Shown here: piece by piece, positions 11,930 to 22,769 of the stretch
Numbering within the stretch: position 1 is the stretch's first letter
Layout: the number at the start of each line of letters is the position of its first letter
From: Gnetum montanum
Lineage: Eukaryota > Streptophyta > Gnetopsida > Gnetales > Gnetaceae
Length of the DNA stretch: 64,000 bases
Assembly (NCBI GenBank): GCA_015680685.1
Contig: MNCI01002085.1
Span: forward strand, 34,178 to 98,177
Direction of reading: 5' to 3'
Notes under the pieces: generated by a model
The model's database searches: none
What the model was told of the DNA's origin: nothing
Seen by the model: only the letters and a program-made list of their open reading frames with translations
Program-made: the position numbers and the translations under genes

Positions 11930-14718
11930 AACTCATGTAGTTCCTGGTGGTGGTGGCTCCTCCATGGGTGCTTTCCTTTTGTCACATGCTCCAAGCTTTG
12001 AAGGTTGACGACGCTGAAGAATACCCTAGAGCTTCTCCTCTTTGGTCCAAGGGTCTTGTGTCGTCCATGCTGATGCTCCGATGTTTGATGGAGTCGGCAC
12101 TTCCCACAGACAGGGTAGTTGCGGGAACATCTAATTAGCTTTAACGTACCATGCCGTGAACACCTGTCATTCCTCTTCATAGGCTCTGGCTTTTTCTTTA
12201 TATTCATGAAGTTCTGTTAGCCGTTGAGCCAAGTCGGTTGCCACATCTTTCTGTCCTTGGTAGCTTTCTTCTACCACCGCAAGTTCAGAATTTATGATAT
12301 TTAATTTTTTAGCCAACTTCTTTCACTCTACAAATTCTACTTCATATTTGATATGGGTGGAAGCTACTTGCTACTCAAGCTCTGACCTCAGGTGTCCTGC
12401 TATTAACATGGCCAGGTTGGCATATCGAAGGTTTGCCAACTCCATGTATTCAGTCAAGTCTTAGATCTACAGGTCCCGGTTCTTAATTTCCAATTGGTGG
12501 GCATAGGCATAAGTGTCCAATATGGCCCCCCAATAAGTGTGCTGGGCACTGATGTTGTTGATTTGAGCTTTGGCCATATGGATCTCCTTCTCCAGGATTT
12601 GTTTGTACATCCCCACCTAATCACGAAAATGCTCCTTCAGCTTCTCATGTTGTTTAGCCTCATTCTGCCACACGCTAATTTCGATGGCTGATTTTTGTCG
12701 AATAGCACGTACCTCCTCCATTGAGAGGGTTTGATTTTCTCCGGATAAATGGCTTACATCTCGATTGACTCGAATGAATTATTCTCAAAATTGATGAAAG
12801 TGTTCATCGAGAACATTCTTTTGTTTCTCCACAGAAGTCAACTGAAGATTATCAGCAACCAACTGCTTATTCTCTTCTTGCAAGGCCTTGAGTGCCTTAA
12901 GATGTGTATGAGTTTGCGCTTGAGCTACGAAGGCATCCCAAGTGGCCGTCTCCTTTTCTTCTACCACCTTCTTATTTTCTGCAATTAGTTTTGCTAGTTG
13001 CTCGGTTCTAAAATTATCTAGCTGGTCTTCGAGAACCAATCGCAATGGATCCCGCTGTGCTGCTTGTAAGGCTATGAGCTGCTCTTGTAGTTTCTACACT
13101 TCAGCTTCAACATGCTCTGCCCTTACTTCAGATAGGACCAGCTTCCCCTTTGTGGAAATGAGGTCTGACTGAATTGTCGTTACATCCTGGGGGATGTCAA
13201 ACAGGGATGTCAAAACTTGTCCTGTTTGAAGCAATTTGTTCAATGCATCCTCATGTTGCAAAGGAGTCATTGAGGTTTCGGCAATAGTTTGAGCATCCCG
13301 TGCTCTTGAAAGATCTACCAGTGACACAACAGGTAGATTGAAAGACTCTTTGATGTGGTCAGCGACCACTTCAGCAACTCCCGCGGCATCCTGGTTTTGC
13401 ATGACCACCACAGTGGCCCCTTCACTAGTCTCTAACTACACTTGAAAAGATGCCACATGTCCAGAGATCTGTTGTGACCATCTACTTTCCCCTCCTTCTA
13501 TTTGCATTGATAACTCACCCCGTGTGTGATCTACTGAAATCGTAGGCTAGTTGGCCTCATCAATGACGTGGAATAGATTGGCATCATCATGACTTCCCCA
13601 ACTAACTGTCTCAGCGATGGCCCTAAGATGGCTCATCGATGGTCTGTAGTCTTGCGGTGGCAGCTGATCCTGACTTGTGCTGGGTCCTACTTCTTGTTGT
13701 TGGCTGGGACCTGTAGCTAGAGGTTGACTGGGTCTTGCAAGCTGAGTTGCAGGGGATCCAACCATCTATTCTTCATCTTCTTCATCTGGTCCCAACTCTT
13801 AACCAATACTCTTTCTTGGAGCTGGCACCTTTAATAATTCAGCATAAGAAGCATTTTGGGCCTTTTGGAGGATGTCATTTGTATATCCCCAAATACCAGC
13901 CCATCGGCACAGTTTTCTGATAAGGTAGGGAAAAGGGAGTGCCATTTTCCCTGACTTCTGTTCTTCGAATCACCTTAGGATCTCCGTCAAATATAGATGG
14001 GGAAGGTTAGCATTAACCTTTCCCATCAACATTGCACATCCTCTTGCCACGTACGTTGATATTCTTTTTAAACCTTTTGTGGGGAAGAGGTGATAGGTTC
14101 CAATTTTAAAATAAACCCACTCTTCTGTCGTCAGCTCACCAAAAGATTTATCTCTACCATAAGCCTTCTCTAACCAATCTTTTCACACATCAGGGTCTGA
14201 TCGAGTGGATAACCGAGCAACATGGGGGCCTGAATTCAGAAGGTTTAACACTTCCAAAATTGCCTGTGTAGAAAAATCTACTATCACACCACCGATTTTA
14301 ACTATGGTGCCTTGCTCCTTATTGTGCCAAAATAGGTACATTTTCCTAAGTACCAGGCACCTTTTTCAGAGAGAACAGGCCATAAGGGAGACCCTTTAAG
14401 GTGATCCCTAATAGCCTCAGGAGTGAAATTTGCAAAAGATTCAAAGTTATGTTCCACAATCACCAAAGCAATTATGGACTTCGTATGAATAGCCTGAACA
14501 CATTCCGGGGGCAACGTGAGTTGTTGTCCCGATTCAGATGCAGCAGCTCCTCCTTCTGCCTACCCGAATCGTCTGGCAGGAGGTTCTTCTTGATGGATGC
14601 TGAATGAGTGCACCTCCTATTCGTTATGTTGTCTGGCAGGGCCTTGGCTTCTACCTCTCCTAGGTTGTTTCGCTCCACCTTGGGTTGGACTCTTCTGTTG
14701 TGAACGTTTCAGGGCCAT
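11930..14718 (-). pseudogene. D accessory ORF: basic N-terminus, transposon-type domain, coiled coil
   Basis: Unknown protein carried in place of pol. The likely start is ATGGCCCTG at 14718, right after an acceptor-like TTATTGCAG. The N-terminus is Lys/Arg/Gln/Pro-rich (KRSQQKSPTQGGAKQPRRGR). Next comes NFTPEAIRDHLKGSPLWPVL and WYLGKCTYFGTI (14514-14302), then a decayed region (14300-13800), a Pro/Gln/Ser linker (13765-13547), and a long heptad-type coiled-coil segment (13411-12785) with runs such as LIAENKKVVEEKE. The tail near 12170-11930 is Cys/His-rich and basic. Stops and frameshifts break it into pieces. The domain order recurs in A1, F and H. I cannot name the function; a match to the PF20167-type plant transposon domain is an inference. 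Confidence 0.65.
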
Positions 14719-15179
14719 CTGCAATAACACGGGCCAAACGTTAGTAAGGTTGTTTTCAAATTCAAGTTATAGCTTACTACATGCCTTTAATTAAAGATCT
14801 TATGTTATTGTGTGATCGTGCCCAAAACTTATGATAATGGGTCCTATGACTTAGATGAATTTTCATTTTAATCTCTTGGTATACTTAAGGTCATATGATT
14901 TTTCGCACAATTTCTTCTAAGTGTTAGTATTAATTACCCTAATTGATGTCCTTTGGGCGATGACAAATTTCAAACAATTTAGGCACTTTTCAGCAAATTT
15001 CTCTCCCCCACAACTAAACTGAACACTCTGGGTTCAAGCAGGTTCAAACGGAATTAAAATCGGAGTACCAGCACGCGAGATATAGGTGAAAAAGCAAGGG
15101 TCACGCAATCGCAAGGCACAGAGAAAAAATTCAAAAATTCCCCCCGCGTAAATGGCCAAATGAAGGTAAGTGTTGCAGT

Positions 15180-15290
15180 GGGGGTTCCTATTTATAGGGA
15201 AATAGGACACGATATCGCGTATGGTACATCGTGTACGCGATATCACATGGGACGCAATATCGCGTATGCGATATCTCATCCCAACTAAGG
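15180..15290 (-). promoter_or_regulatory. Internal LTR-like promoter of D
   Basis: Reading on the - strand: GGGATGAG (like an LTR start), then a cluster of GATATC/CGATATCG palindromes (15205-15285), then CCCTATAAATAGG (TATA complement at 15189-15196). This is the arrangement of the family's LTR U3, but it lies in mid-element, about 470 bp upstream of the accessory ORF start (14718), with an acceptor-like site just before the ATG. A1 lacks the block. I infer a separate promoter for the accessory ORF, with a spliced leader. Confidence 0.5.
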
Positions 15291-16672
15291 TGAGACACTT
15301 GAAAAAGACCAAATTTTTAATGATTTTCTTGAAATTAATGATGTAAGATGAGGACATGGACAAGGATGAATATATGCAAGGGCAATTACATGAATTTGAG
15401 AGGCACTTTGAATGATATTGGTGTGAATTTATCAATTAAAAATTTGGTGGTTATGAAGAAAAGGGAATATAATGGTACATTGGAACATTAAAGTTTTGAG
15501 GGTTAATAAATGGGAAAGAAATTTATGAAAATGAAGCTGAGGGTAAGAAATTGTGTATTTGAGCTAGTGAATTAGTGAAGATTACGAAAAATTACACAAT
15601 TGGATCCTCCCCAAAGTAGGTTTCAACCTATAATGCCCTTGTGTAACCACACTTAAAGTGTCTGTGGGCACTAGAAGGGTTAAATGTAATCTACACTAAC
15701 TCCACAAAACACACGCATGTAAATATCACAAAATTGAGATGAAAATTTTATGCTACAGGGGACACGAGCTACAATTACAGAAACAGTGAGATGAGATGAA
15801 GTGTAGAAAGGGATCGTAGAGATTGGGACATGAGGTAACTGACCCCGGGCACAATGAATCCTGCGTGAAAAGCATGATTAAGGTGTCATTAACACATTGT
15901 TCCAAGATCAGGACCAAGTACATCCTTCTAATCAGTGACATCGCATTGTTTCATCCCATGATGATCAACTATGAGAGTACCATAACAAAAAGGTGTACGA
16001 TCACTTGGCGCTTAGTACAAGGGAGGAGTGATTTTTGTTTTATGGCACTTCCTTTTTCTTCTTCTCTTCTCTTTCTTTTCACTTTACTGAATCTAGAGAA
16101 GTTGCCAACCTTTAGGCATGGGTGCATGTCTTTCCAATGGGACCCCCTAGAACAGCTTTTGATGTTCAAGTGCCCTTTTGATTACTTTTACTCCCATTTT
16201 TCATTAGATCTACAAGGATCTTAGTACAACCATATTGCATGATAACTCCCATAGACGATACCAAAGACAATCCGCAAGTCCCCTTGATGTCACACCCTAA
16301 TCATTCCCTCTTGGTCCATCCTTCTTCATTCTAGGTACAATGAACACAAAATTAATTTTAAGTTTTAGAAATTTCAAGAATATTACTGTACCCTCGAACA
16401 GAACCTCTTTATTTATAGAGTGGATGAGTGGGTGTAATGGGCTCACTGTTCCAAAATAATTGATCACTCATGACTTAATAACATAAAACACACCTCAACC
16501 AACGATCCACGTGAGTGTTTTATTTGTAGAAAAGATTACTTACAAAAACGGAAAAAGACAAACACACAAACACACAAAAAAGATAAAAAGATAAAAAGAT
16601 AAAACAAAAAGTTAAAAATTGAAAAACTGAAAAACAAAAAGTTGTAAAATTAAAGAAAATGAAAAATATTTA
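15291..16672 (-). other. D noncoding internal region
   Basis: No gene seen. Collinear with the inverse of A1 1329-2500. 16550-16670 is an A-rich run (T-rich in the element's sense strand) just after gag, as in A1. The pair of sequences near 15600-15640 and A1 2310-2350 share a TTTGGGGAGGATCCA block also present in B near 51215-51240, so this 3' region is common to the family. Confidence 0.6.
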
Positions 16673-17296
16673 TTAATCCTGCTTGTTATTAAAATGGGAG
16701 ATATCCCCCATAACTAATCGGTTGAGTATGGCTAGGATTAATAAATGGAAAATAAGGATCCTTGCATATTGGAAGTATTGGGACCGGTCTATACTTATCC
16801 CCTTGGGGTTCACACACTTGATTATAATAAGCATAGTGGGGCACTTTATACAATGTAGTTCCCAGATAACAAGTTGACCCACTATGGTGTTTGTGACCGT
16901 TAGATGGTATGCAAGGATTGGATTGATGCCTCCCATGGTTGTGTTCATTGAGCCTTGTGGTTGTTGGAGTGTTTGATATTGATCTAAGTCATAGCCTCCT
17001 GAAAATTTAGGAGAGTTGTTTAAATCGAGCCTAGGTAGTTGGCTCTCTTTACGATGCCTACGTGAGATTTGAACGGCCTCTTGTATTTCCGTTATGCTTG
17101 TAGTGGCCAGTGGGGGTTCATCGTCATTAGGTAAGTTAGGCTTCCATGCATTATGATGACATTGTATTTGTTCATTCTTATAGGAAACTCCCACTTTAGG
17201 TTGTATACTCCAATTTTCATCATCATATAGTTCATTGGTTCTCCAATGAACTTCCTCACTAAGTGTGGCTTTATTATCATCTTGTAGGAGAGGCAT
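16673..17296 (-). pseudogene. D gag, internally deleted
   Basis: One open frame of 207 codons. The first ~105 residues are the gag N-terminus and the start of the capsid core (ITEIQEAVQISRRHRKESQ, then LDLNNSPKFSGGYDLDQ), matching C's RHLKDSRIKHLDMNNIPHF region. Immediately after GGYDLDQ it jumps to the C-terminal Gln/Pro tail found in A1 at about 1050-1328. The rest of the capsid domain and the zinc knuckle are therefore gone in one deletion that kept the frame. It cannot build a normal capsid; if made, it would be a short gag-like peptide. Confidence 0.7.
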
Positions 17297-17412
17297 TGTT
17301 GTGTGTGAATTTATGTGACTTTTTATAATTATTTCTTCTTTCGAAGAGATGTATTGTTAATTTCTTTACAGCAACCTTGTATGATATAACTAATCTAGAT
17401 AACTAGCACCAT

Positions 17413-17429
17413 CCCCGGCAATGACGCCA
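17413..17429 (-). promoter_or_regulatory. D primer-binding site (tRNA-Asp type)
   Basis: The + strand reads CCCCGGCAATGACGCCA, two mismatches from the 3' end of plant tRNA-Asp (CCCCGGCAACGGCGCCA). One base separates it from the 5' LTR at 17431. tRNA-Asp priming is typical of Athila-type elements. Confidence 0.85.
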
Positions 17430-17430
17430 A

Positions 17431-18416
17431 TGATGAGTGGTGAGGTATCCCTACACTCAACCATACGAAATGAGCGTCGCATGCGCAATCCGGTCGAACT
17501 CCACAGATCGACTAGTTGTGGCACCTAGATAGTTAGCCTTAGGTCATAGTTCGTTGTCTTCCCACCTAGACTAGTTTTGCATATGTCACGTATGGTTTAG
17601 TCTAGATGAGGTGTATGATGTGTTCTAATTCTAACGCTACTCCTGATGGCAGTGGAAAATAATATTAACTAATCTAAGCTAGGGGGAAAAGGTAAGAAAA
17701 TCTAATCTAGCCTAAGTGCAACGAGCAACCGATTCCTTGATCAACCGTACACATCTTGGACTTCATCCACGACTACCACTGGGACTACCAAGTGTAGGCC
17801 TAGGTACACCACTGGGATTACCAAGCGTAGACCCCAAATACGCCACTGGGTTACCAAGCGTAGATCCTAGCTACACCACTAGGCTACCAAGCAGTCACAC
17901 TTAAATACTCGTAATCAAGTCATGCTCGTTCTGCTTCTAGGAGTTTAAGTGTGAGAGACTAATCACGATGAGTAACCAATTCCTTGACTAGCCGTACACA
18001 TCCGTAGATCCTCGTAGCCAAGTCATACTCACACCGCGCTAAGAAAGCAATAAATAACATTAAATAAATAACAAATAAATAAACTAAGTGATTGCTGCAA
18101 TGATGAAGTAATCTCGATCTTTATTGCCGGTCATGTGCATGTCCAAGTACGGCACACTCGAATAAAGACACCATACAATTACATTCACCACACTGTGGGC
18201 AGACACAGGAAAAAATCTAACTCTGGAGGGATCAAACTACCAGAGCTTCGCTACTCTCAAACAGGGATGTTGAACAAGGGAGAGACGCATCTTATTTATA
18301 GATATGGCGACGGACTATGATATCATGTACACGATATCATAGGGAAAGATGCGATATCGTGTCGGCTGCGATATCACTTAAGCGATATCGCAGCCTGTGC
18401 GAACCGCGTCTCATCA
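17431..18416 (-). repeat. D 5' LTR (986 bp)
   Basis: Starts TGATGAGTGG and ends CTCATCA on the + strand. TATA complement at 18293-18300 and GATATC-type palindromes at 18316-18398. Followed by the GTGGT target duplication (18417-18421). Confidence 0.93.
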
Positions 18417-18447
18417 GTGGTGTAATGCTCTTGTGAGAAGAAGACAT
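18417..18447 (-). pseudogene. C gag start codon and first codons
   Basis: On the - strand ATG at 18447 begins MSSSHKSIT, matching the start of B's gag (ATG at 24495, MSSFHSS). D interrupts the frame after about 10 codons; gag resumes at 10745. Confidence 0.7.
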
Positions 18448-18574
18448 TGTTATTTAATTTAGTGTGCTAATTAACCATTATAGTTTTTTCTTATTTAATT
18501 AACCCTAAGGTTCATTTAAGCTCCCAACAATGTGAGTGATTTTCTATGTTCTACTTAGCACATAAACACTTAGT

Positions 18575-18591
18575 CCCCAGCAACGGTGCTA
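18575..18591 (-). promoter_or_regulatory. C primer-binding site (tRNA-Asp type)
   Basis: The + strand reads CCCCAGCAACGGTGCTA, three mismatches to the plant tRNA-Asp 3' end, one base from the LTR edge at 18593. Confidence 0.8.
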
Positions 18592-18592
18592 A

Positions 18593-19366
18593 TGATGAGT
18601 GGCGAGGTACCCCTACACTCAACCATATGAATATAAGCATAGCACACGTGATCCAGTCAAAATTCGTAGAATAAGTGCCTACACGCCTTATGGAACACTT
18701 AAGGTTAATTATTTGTTGTCTTCCCAAACTTACTTGTATTTTTCACAGTGTATGATTAAGTAAGTCTGAGGTATATGATTTTTACAGTTTTTTCTGTTTT
18801 ATCTCCTATGTTATTGAGGTGAATGATTGAAGAGACTAATTACTAACTCTAACTAACTAACTAAGTTTGAATTAACCTAGCATTAACATCCGTTCACACA
18901 TACTGTACACACCCTAAACCAATGCAACCGTGGTTACCAAACGCTAGTCGTTGCTGGATCACCATGCGTAATGCATGTGCTCAAAGCGGTCGTACTGAGG
19001 CACTTAACTAGGAGAGAAGGGTTGAGAAAGATTTAATTCCTAATAAATCATTTAAATGGAAAATAGTAAATAACAATAAATAAATCCTAATTAGCCTATT
19101 CCATGCACTAAAAGGTTTATCCAAGAAGCTCTTCTTTATTGTCGTACACAAACTTGTGTTCAGGTACAATGTTTGCTCGAATAAAGATCCGTTCACTTTA
19201 GGACTCCTACTACGGCCACATGGAAAATATTTTATCTCTGGAGTGATCAATCTGCCAGAGTCTCACTACGGTCTAAGCCTAGGATGAAAAATAGGGAAGA
19301 GTCGCCTCTTATTTATAGATATGACGGTGCACCGCAATATCATGTATGTGATATCACGTCCCATCA
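18593..19366 (-). repeat. C 5' LTR (774 bp)
   Basis: Starts TGATGAGTGGCGAGG and ends CCCATCA on the + strand. TATA complement at 19310-19317; a reduced palindrome cluster at 19330-19358. Followed by the target duplication CTAAC (19367-19371). Confidence 0.9.
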
Positions 19367-19371
19367 CTAAC

Positions 19372-19471
19372 TATCTAGATGCCACAACTAGTCGATCTAT
19401 GAAGTTCGACTGGATCACATGTGTAACGCTTGTATTCGTATGGTTGAGTGTAGGGGTGCCTCGCCACATCA
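19372..19471 (+). repeat. A1 3' LTR, last part
   Basis: Continues the A1 LTR interrupted at 4656: GATGCCACAACTAGTCGA, then a stretch ending TCGCCACATCA. The same segment, inverted, starts D's and C's LTRs. After it comes CCAGC, whose partner copy would lie beyond the left edge. Confidence 0.85.
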
Positions 19472-19820
19472 CCAGCAGTGTTTACACAAAGTTCAAAAGG
19501 TGTCCAAGAAGTGGGGATGGTTACTTGTGTTAGGCTAGATTAGACAATAGTTCACTTACCATTTAGTTACTCTCACTTTCATGATTATTTTAGGTAATCA
19601 AATTGATGAAACATAAAATGATAAAAATCTTATGCCTCAATCACACTTAACCATACACTTGCATTTCACAAATGAGAGTGGGAAGACAACAAATGGATAG
19701 CATGAACTCACCATTTATCTTTAGCATACTTGGTAATTAAAATCTATAGAATTTGACCGAATCACACATGAACGCATGTGATTCGTATGGTTGGATGTAG
19801 GGGTACCTCGCTACTCATCA
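19472..19820 (+). repeat. Element E: 3' end of an LTR into which A1 inserted
   Basis: Picks up in mid-LTR (CCAGCAGTG..., compare B's LTR near 52427) and ends TCGCTACTCATCA at 19820, the family's terminal motif. No primer site follows (ACATTGAAC), so this is the 3' LTR of an older element whose remainder is off the left edge. Confidence 0.75.
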
Positions 19821-20849
19821 ACATTGAACATCATTAGCTTATCTTCATTTTCACTATCATGTTTTAATTCTATTTCTTATATTTTTATCAATTTTACAAT
19901 CTAATTTTTTACGTTGAGAGACTTTTTAATCTTGAATTGTCACTTCTATTTTACTACTATTTATACTATTATTAAAATTACATTTGGTATATTTTTTCTT
20001 ACCTTTGCTAATTTTTAAGTCTTTTGCATTCCATATATTTTATTATATAATTTTTTAATGTTAGTATGCACCATATATAATTTTTAGGTGGCACAGTTTA
20101 ATTCATGCTAGGAAAGGTAGTACATATGTGCAAGCATGAACTACAATACTTATGTTGATGGCATGACATTTAATTACACTAGAAAAGAGGAGATCTCTTG
20201 TAGTTATTTTTAGGATTTTAACTCCTATAGTAGGAGCGTAAAAATATACAATGAAGAACTATGACATCAAGTAGATAGCTAGCAAGAGTAAATCATCATC
20301 AAATAAATATAAAATGAATAGAATAAAGGAACAAAGATGATGATGAATCTTAATTTGAAAGCTCCAAGTTATGCATTCAATTCCAATAGATAGTATTGAG
20401 TTATAACATTTTACTCAATGATTTGCAAACAAGAGGTTGTCAATTCAAATCACAAATGAGGTATCATTATATTCCATTGTAATTCTTATAATATATCATC
20501 TTGAAAATATATCTTAGGGTAAACCTATAGTCAAACCATTTTGGGTTCCAACATGTCCCCTATCACCTTCCCCACTCCTCATGCTTCTCTTGTGGCCCAA
20601 TATACAAGTTATACTATTAGAGATTATGCATAATGTAGGGGAGGGGAAACTATTCAGGACTAAAAAAAATTGAATAATAACATTAAAAAATATACACTAC
20701 TTTAGAACATTAAAGAGAGAGTTAGAAAAAAAAGATCAATGGTTTTAGGAATGTCATTTCAAGTTTTCATCCTTACAACCAATCCTAGAAAACCTTCCCT
20801 ATAGGATAGGAAAAGGATCCGGCCTTGCCCTTATTTTAAAGCACCCTCA
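19821..20849. other. AT-rich spacer
   Basis: No gene or recognisable element. Near 20430-20450 GGTTGTCAATTCAAATCAC resembles a tRNA-derived SINE B-box, but no matching A-box or tail is clear. Confidence 0.4.
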
Positions 20850-21480
20850 TGGCTTTTCACTTCTTACTAAAAGAGGAGAAAATGCTCTTTGAAGAAAAAG
20901 GAATACATTAATTAGAAATAAAGAAAAAATAGCAAAAAAACTTAAAAGTTTCCCATCTTGAGCCTCCAAAAGAAAAGAAATCAATACTATAAAAAAATTA
21001 ATTATTCAGCTTTCACTAGGAGCTTTTTTACTTGAAGTTGTAGTTAGAAAGTAAAATCTTTGAGAATCTAGTATTTGACTTTTAAAAAGAGGTCATGGCT
21101 ATGAAATAACTATACACTAAAGCTTCTAAATAGAGTAGAGAACAAGTAAAAGATATTTCCAAATGCAAATGAACTAGATAAGGCAAGCTAATAACCAAGA
21201 GTAAATTCATTGATGTGTAGTTGAAAGTTACAAATTTTGGATATCCATTTCTATGCATGCTAAGCAATAGGGCACCCAACAAAAACATGAGAAAATGAGT
21301 CTTCACTTCTACAAAGAGAACATTTAGGAAAAACATTTCTCATATGTTTAAGATGAGTATTGATAAGAAGACCTTGATAAATAAGACACCATAAAAAAAT
21401 TTGGATTTTAGAAAATGTAGGAGTTCTACAAATATCTTTCATTTTCCTTATCCAATGGTGTTTCAAGGTCCATAACTAGG
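20850..21480 (-). pseudogene. LINE ORF2 C-terminal fragment (zinc-binding RT tail)
   Basis: Non-LTR retrotransposon debris. On the - strand, 21466-21260 encodes FSKIQIFLWCLIYQGLLINT, then HLKHMRNVFPKCSLCRSEDS and FSHVFVGCP. This is the zf-RVT pattern (PF13966-like) that follows RT in plant L1-type LINEs: an FLW helix, then C-X2-C, H and C. Sequence downstream to about 20850 is similar to a second fragment at 54840-55340. 5'-truncated, as LINE copies usually are; no RT core seen. Confidence 0.75.
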
Positions 21481-21509
21481 TAGCCCCATACCAATGGTGT
21501 TATGCTTTG

Positions 21510-21965
21510 TCAAAGGTTGAATACTTGAAAAATAAAATTTAAGAGTTTTTTAAATAAAATTTTGAAATATATGTACCCAAAACCTATAGCTAATATGCTT
21601 GTCAATCCTACTAGATAATAGAAACGTGAGGAGAAGGGAGTAATCTTGGACCCAAAAATAAAATAGATTATAAATAAGAAAAAATTAAAGTACAATGGTT
21701 TGAGAAGCACTTACCTTAGGTAAGTCTTAACTACTTACTTCCCATTCTTAAGACATAAGGTAAAATATTTAGAAAAAAAAATCTAATGATGTGTAATTTA
21801 GCATGTAAATCATCATCATCATCATTATCCTAGTCTTGTTCCAACAAAATAAGGTCAACTATATGAGTTCTTTTTTGCTATTCACCTCTATGAAGAGCTA
21901 GATCTTTGTTTATATGTTGCACTTTCTTTGGAGGATTCCCTAGGAAGCCCCTGCCCATTTTCCAT
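21510..21965. repeat. Direct repeat copy 1 (about 0.45 kb)
   Basis: Similar along its length to 22340-22765 in the same orientation. Shared landmarks: TATGTACCCAA, a block GTCAATCCTACTAGATAA, CTTACCTTAGGTAAGTCTTAA, a CATCATCAT run, and CAACAAAATAAGGTCAACTA. The last motif resembles one that recurs in plant dispersed repeats. No ORF of meaning. Confidence 0.75.
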
Positions 21966-22339
21966 AGCAACCACACCCTTGAATATTGGGCATCACATTT
22001 GAGGAATGCTTTAGCATCTGCAAAATCTAAAAAAGAACTCATCCATGAGATTTAACAAGGTTTTATACTTGGTTGCCAACATGACGCTCACACTCCTTTC
22101 ATATCTTGCCTTGGGATTGAAATTGGTGAAGTTGGTAATTTAGAATGCACATGCATTTTTTAATTATAAAAAATAGTGTTTTATTTAAGTTTCCAAATTT
22201 AAAAGAAAAGGAAAAAATAAACTTAAGCAATTAGTTTTCAACTTGAAAGACCTAGAGTTGAGCCTTAGCATAGCCACTTGAAAGAGGTTAAGCTTTTGCT
22301 AGTGCATTGACCCTCCCAAGATATATAATCCTCCACTAT

Positions 22340-22765
22340 CAAAGGTTGAATCCTTGGAAAAATATATAAGAATATTTTTAAATAAATTTTTTTAAAATAT
22401 ATGTACCCAAGACATATAGCTAACATGCTTATCAATCCTACTAGATAAAAGTAAAGTGAGGAGGAGGGAGAAGGCTTGAACCCAAAAATAAAATAAAATA
22501 TAAATAGGAAAAATTTAAAGTATAATAGTTCAAGGAGCACTTACCTTAGGTAAGTCTTAATTACCCACAGAACACAAAATTTGATGGTAGGTAATTTAGT
22601 ATATGAATCATCATCATTATCATCCTAGCCTTGACCCCAACAAAATGAGGTTGACTACATGAATTCTTTTTTGCCATTGACCTCTATGGAGAGCTAGATT
22701 TTAATTTATATGTTGCATGTTATTTGGAGGGTATCCTAGGAAACCCTTATCCATTTTCCACAACA
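22340..22765. repeat. Direct repeat copy 2 (about 0.43 kb)
   Basis: Partner of 21510-21965, by eye about 80% alike. It ends at the border of the GC-rich island at about 22770. A weak third relative may lie at 53229-53290. Confidence 0.75.
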
Positions 22766-22769
22766 AGTA

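Larger units (their letters stand above)
10746..18416 (-). mobile_element. Element D: complete non-autonomous LTR retrotransposon (7.67 kb)
   Basis: Both LTRs (10746-11761 and 17431-18416), primer site, polypurine tract and 5-bp target duplication GTGGT (10741-10745 and 18417-18421) are present. It sits inside C's gag. Internal content right to left: truncated gag (17296-16673), noncoding sequence, an internal promoter-like block (15189-15285) and a long accessory ORF (14718 to about 11930). No pol. By eye the LTRs are about 94-95% identical over the first 350 bp, with mostly C/T and G/A differences, so D is the youngest insertion in the left nest, as the nesting also requires. Confidence 0.93.
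4657..19366 (-). mobile_element. Element C: Athila-like LTR retrotransposon lacking RT and integrase, split by D
   Basis: Full insertion in A1's LTR with 5-bp target duplication CTAAC (4652-4656 and 19367-19371). Reading right to left: 5' LTR 18593-19366, tRNA-Asp-type primer site 18575-18591, gag start at 18447, element D (10746-18416), rest of gag to about 8800, protease about 8110-7600, noncoding 3' region, 3' LTR 4657-5453. Without D the element is about 7.0 kb. RT, RNase H and integrase are missing: protease is followed almost at once by sequence that in B lies after integrase. Confidence 0.88.

Noticed and set aside
20400-20530. tRNA-derived SINE
   Set aside because: A B-box-like GGTTGTCAATTCAAATC occurs, but no A-box at the right distance and no clear tail or target duplication.
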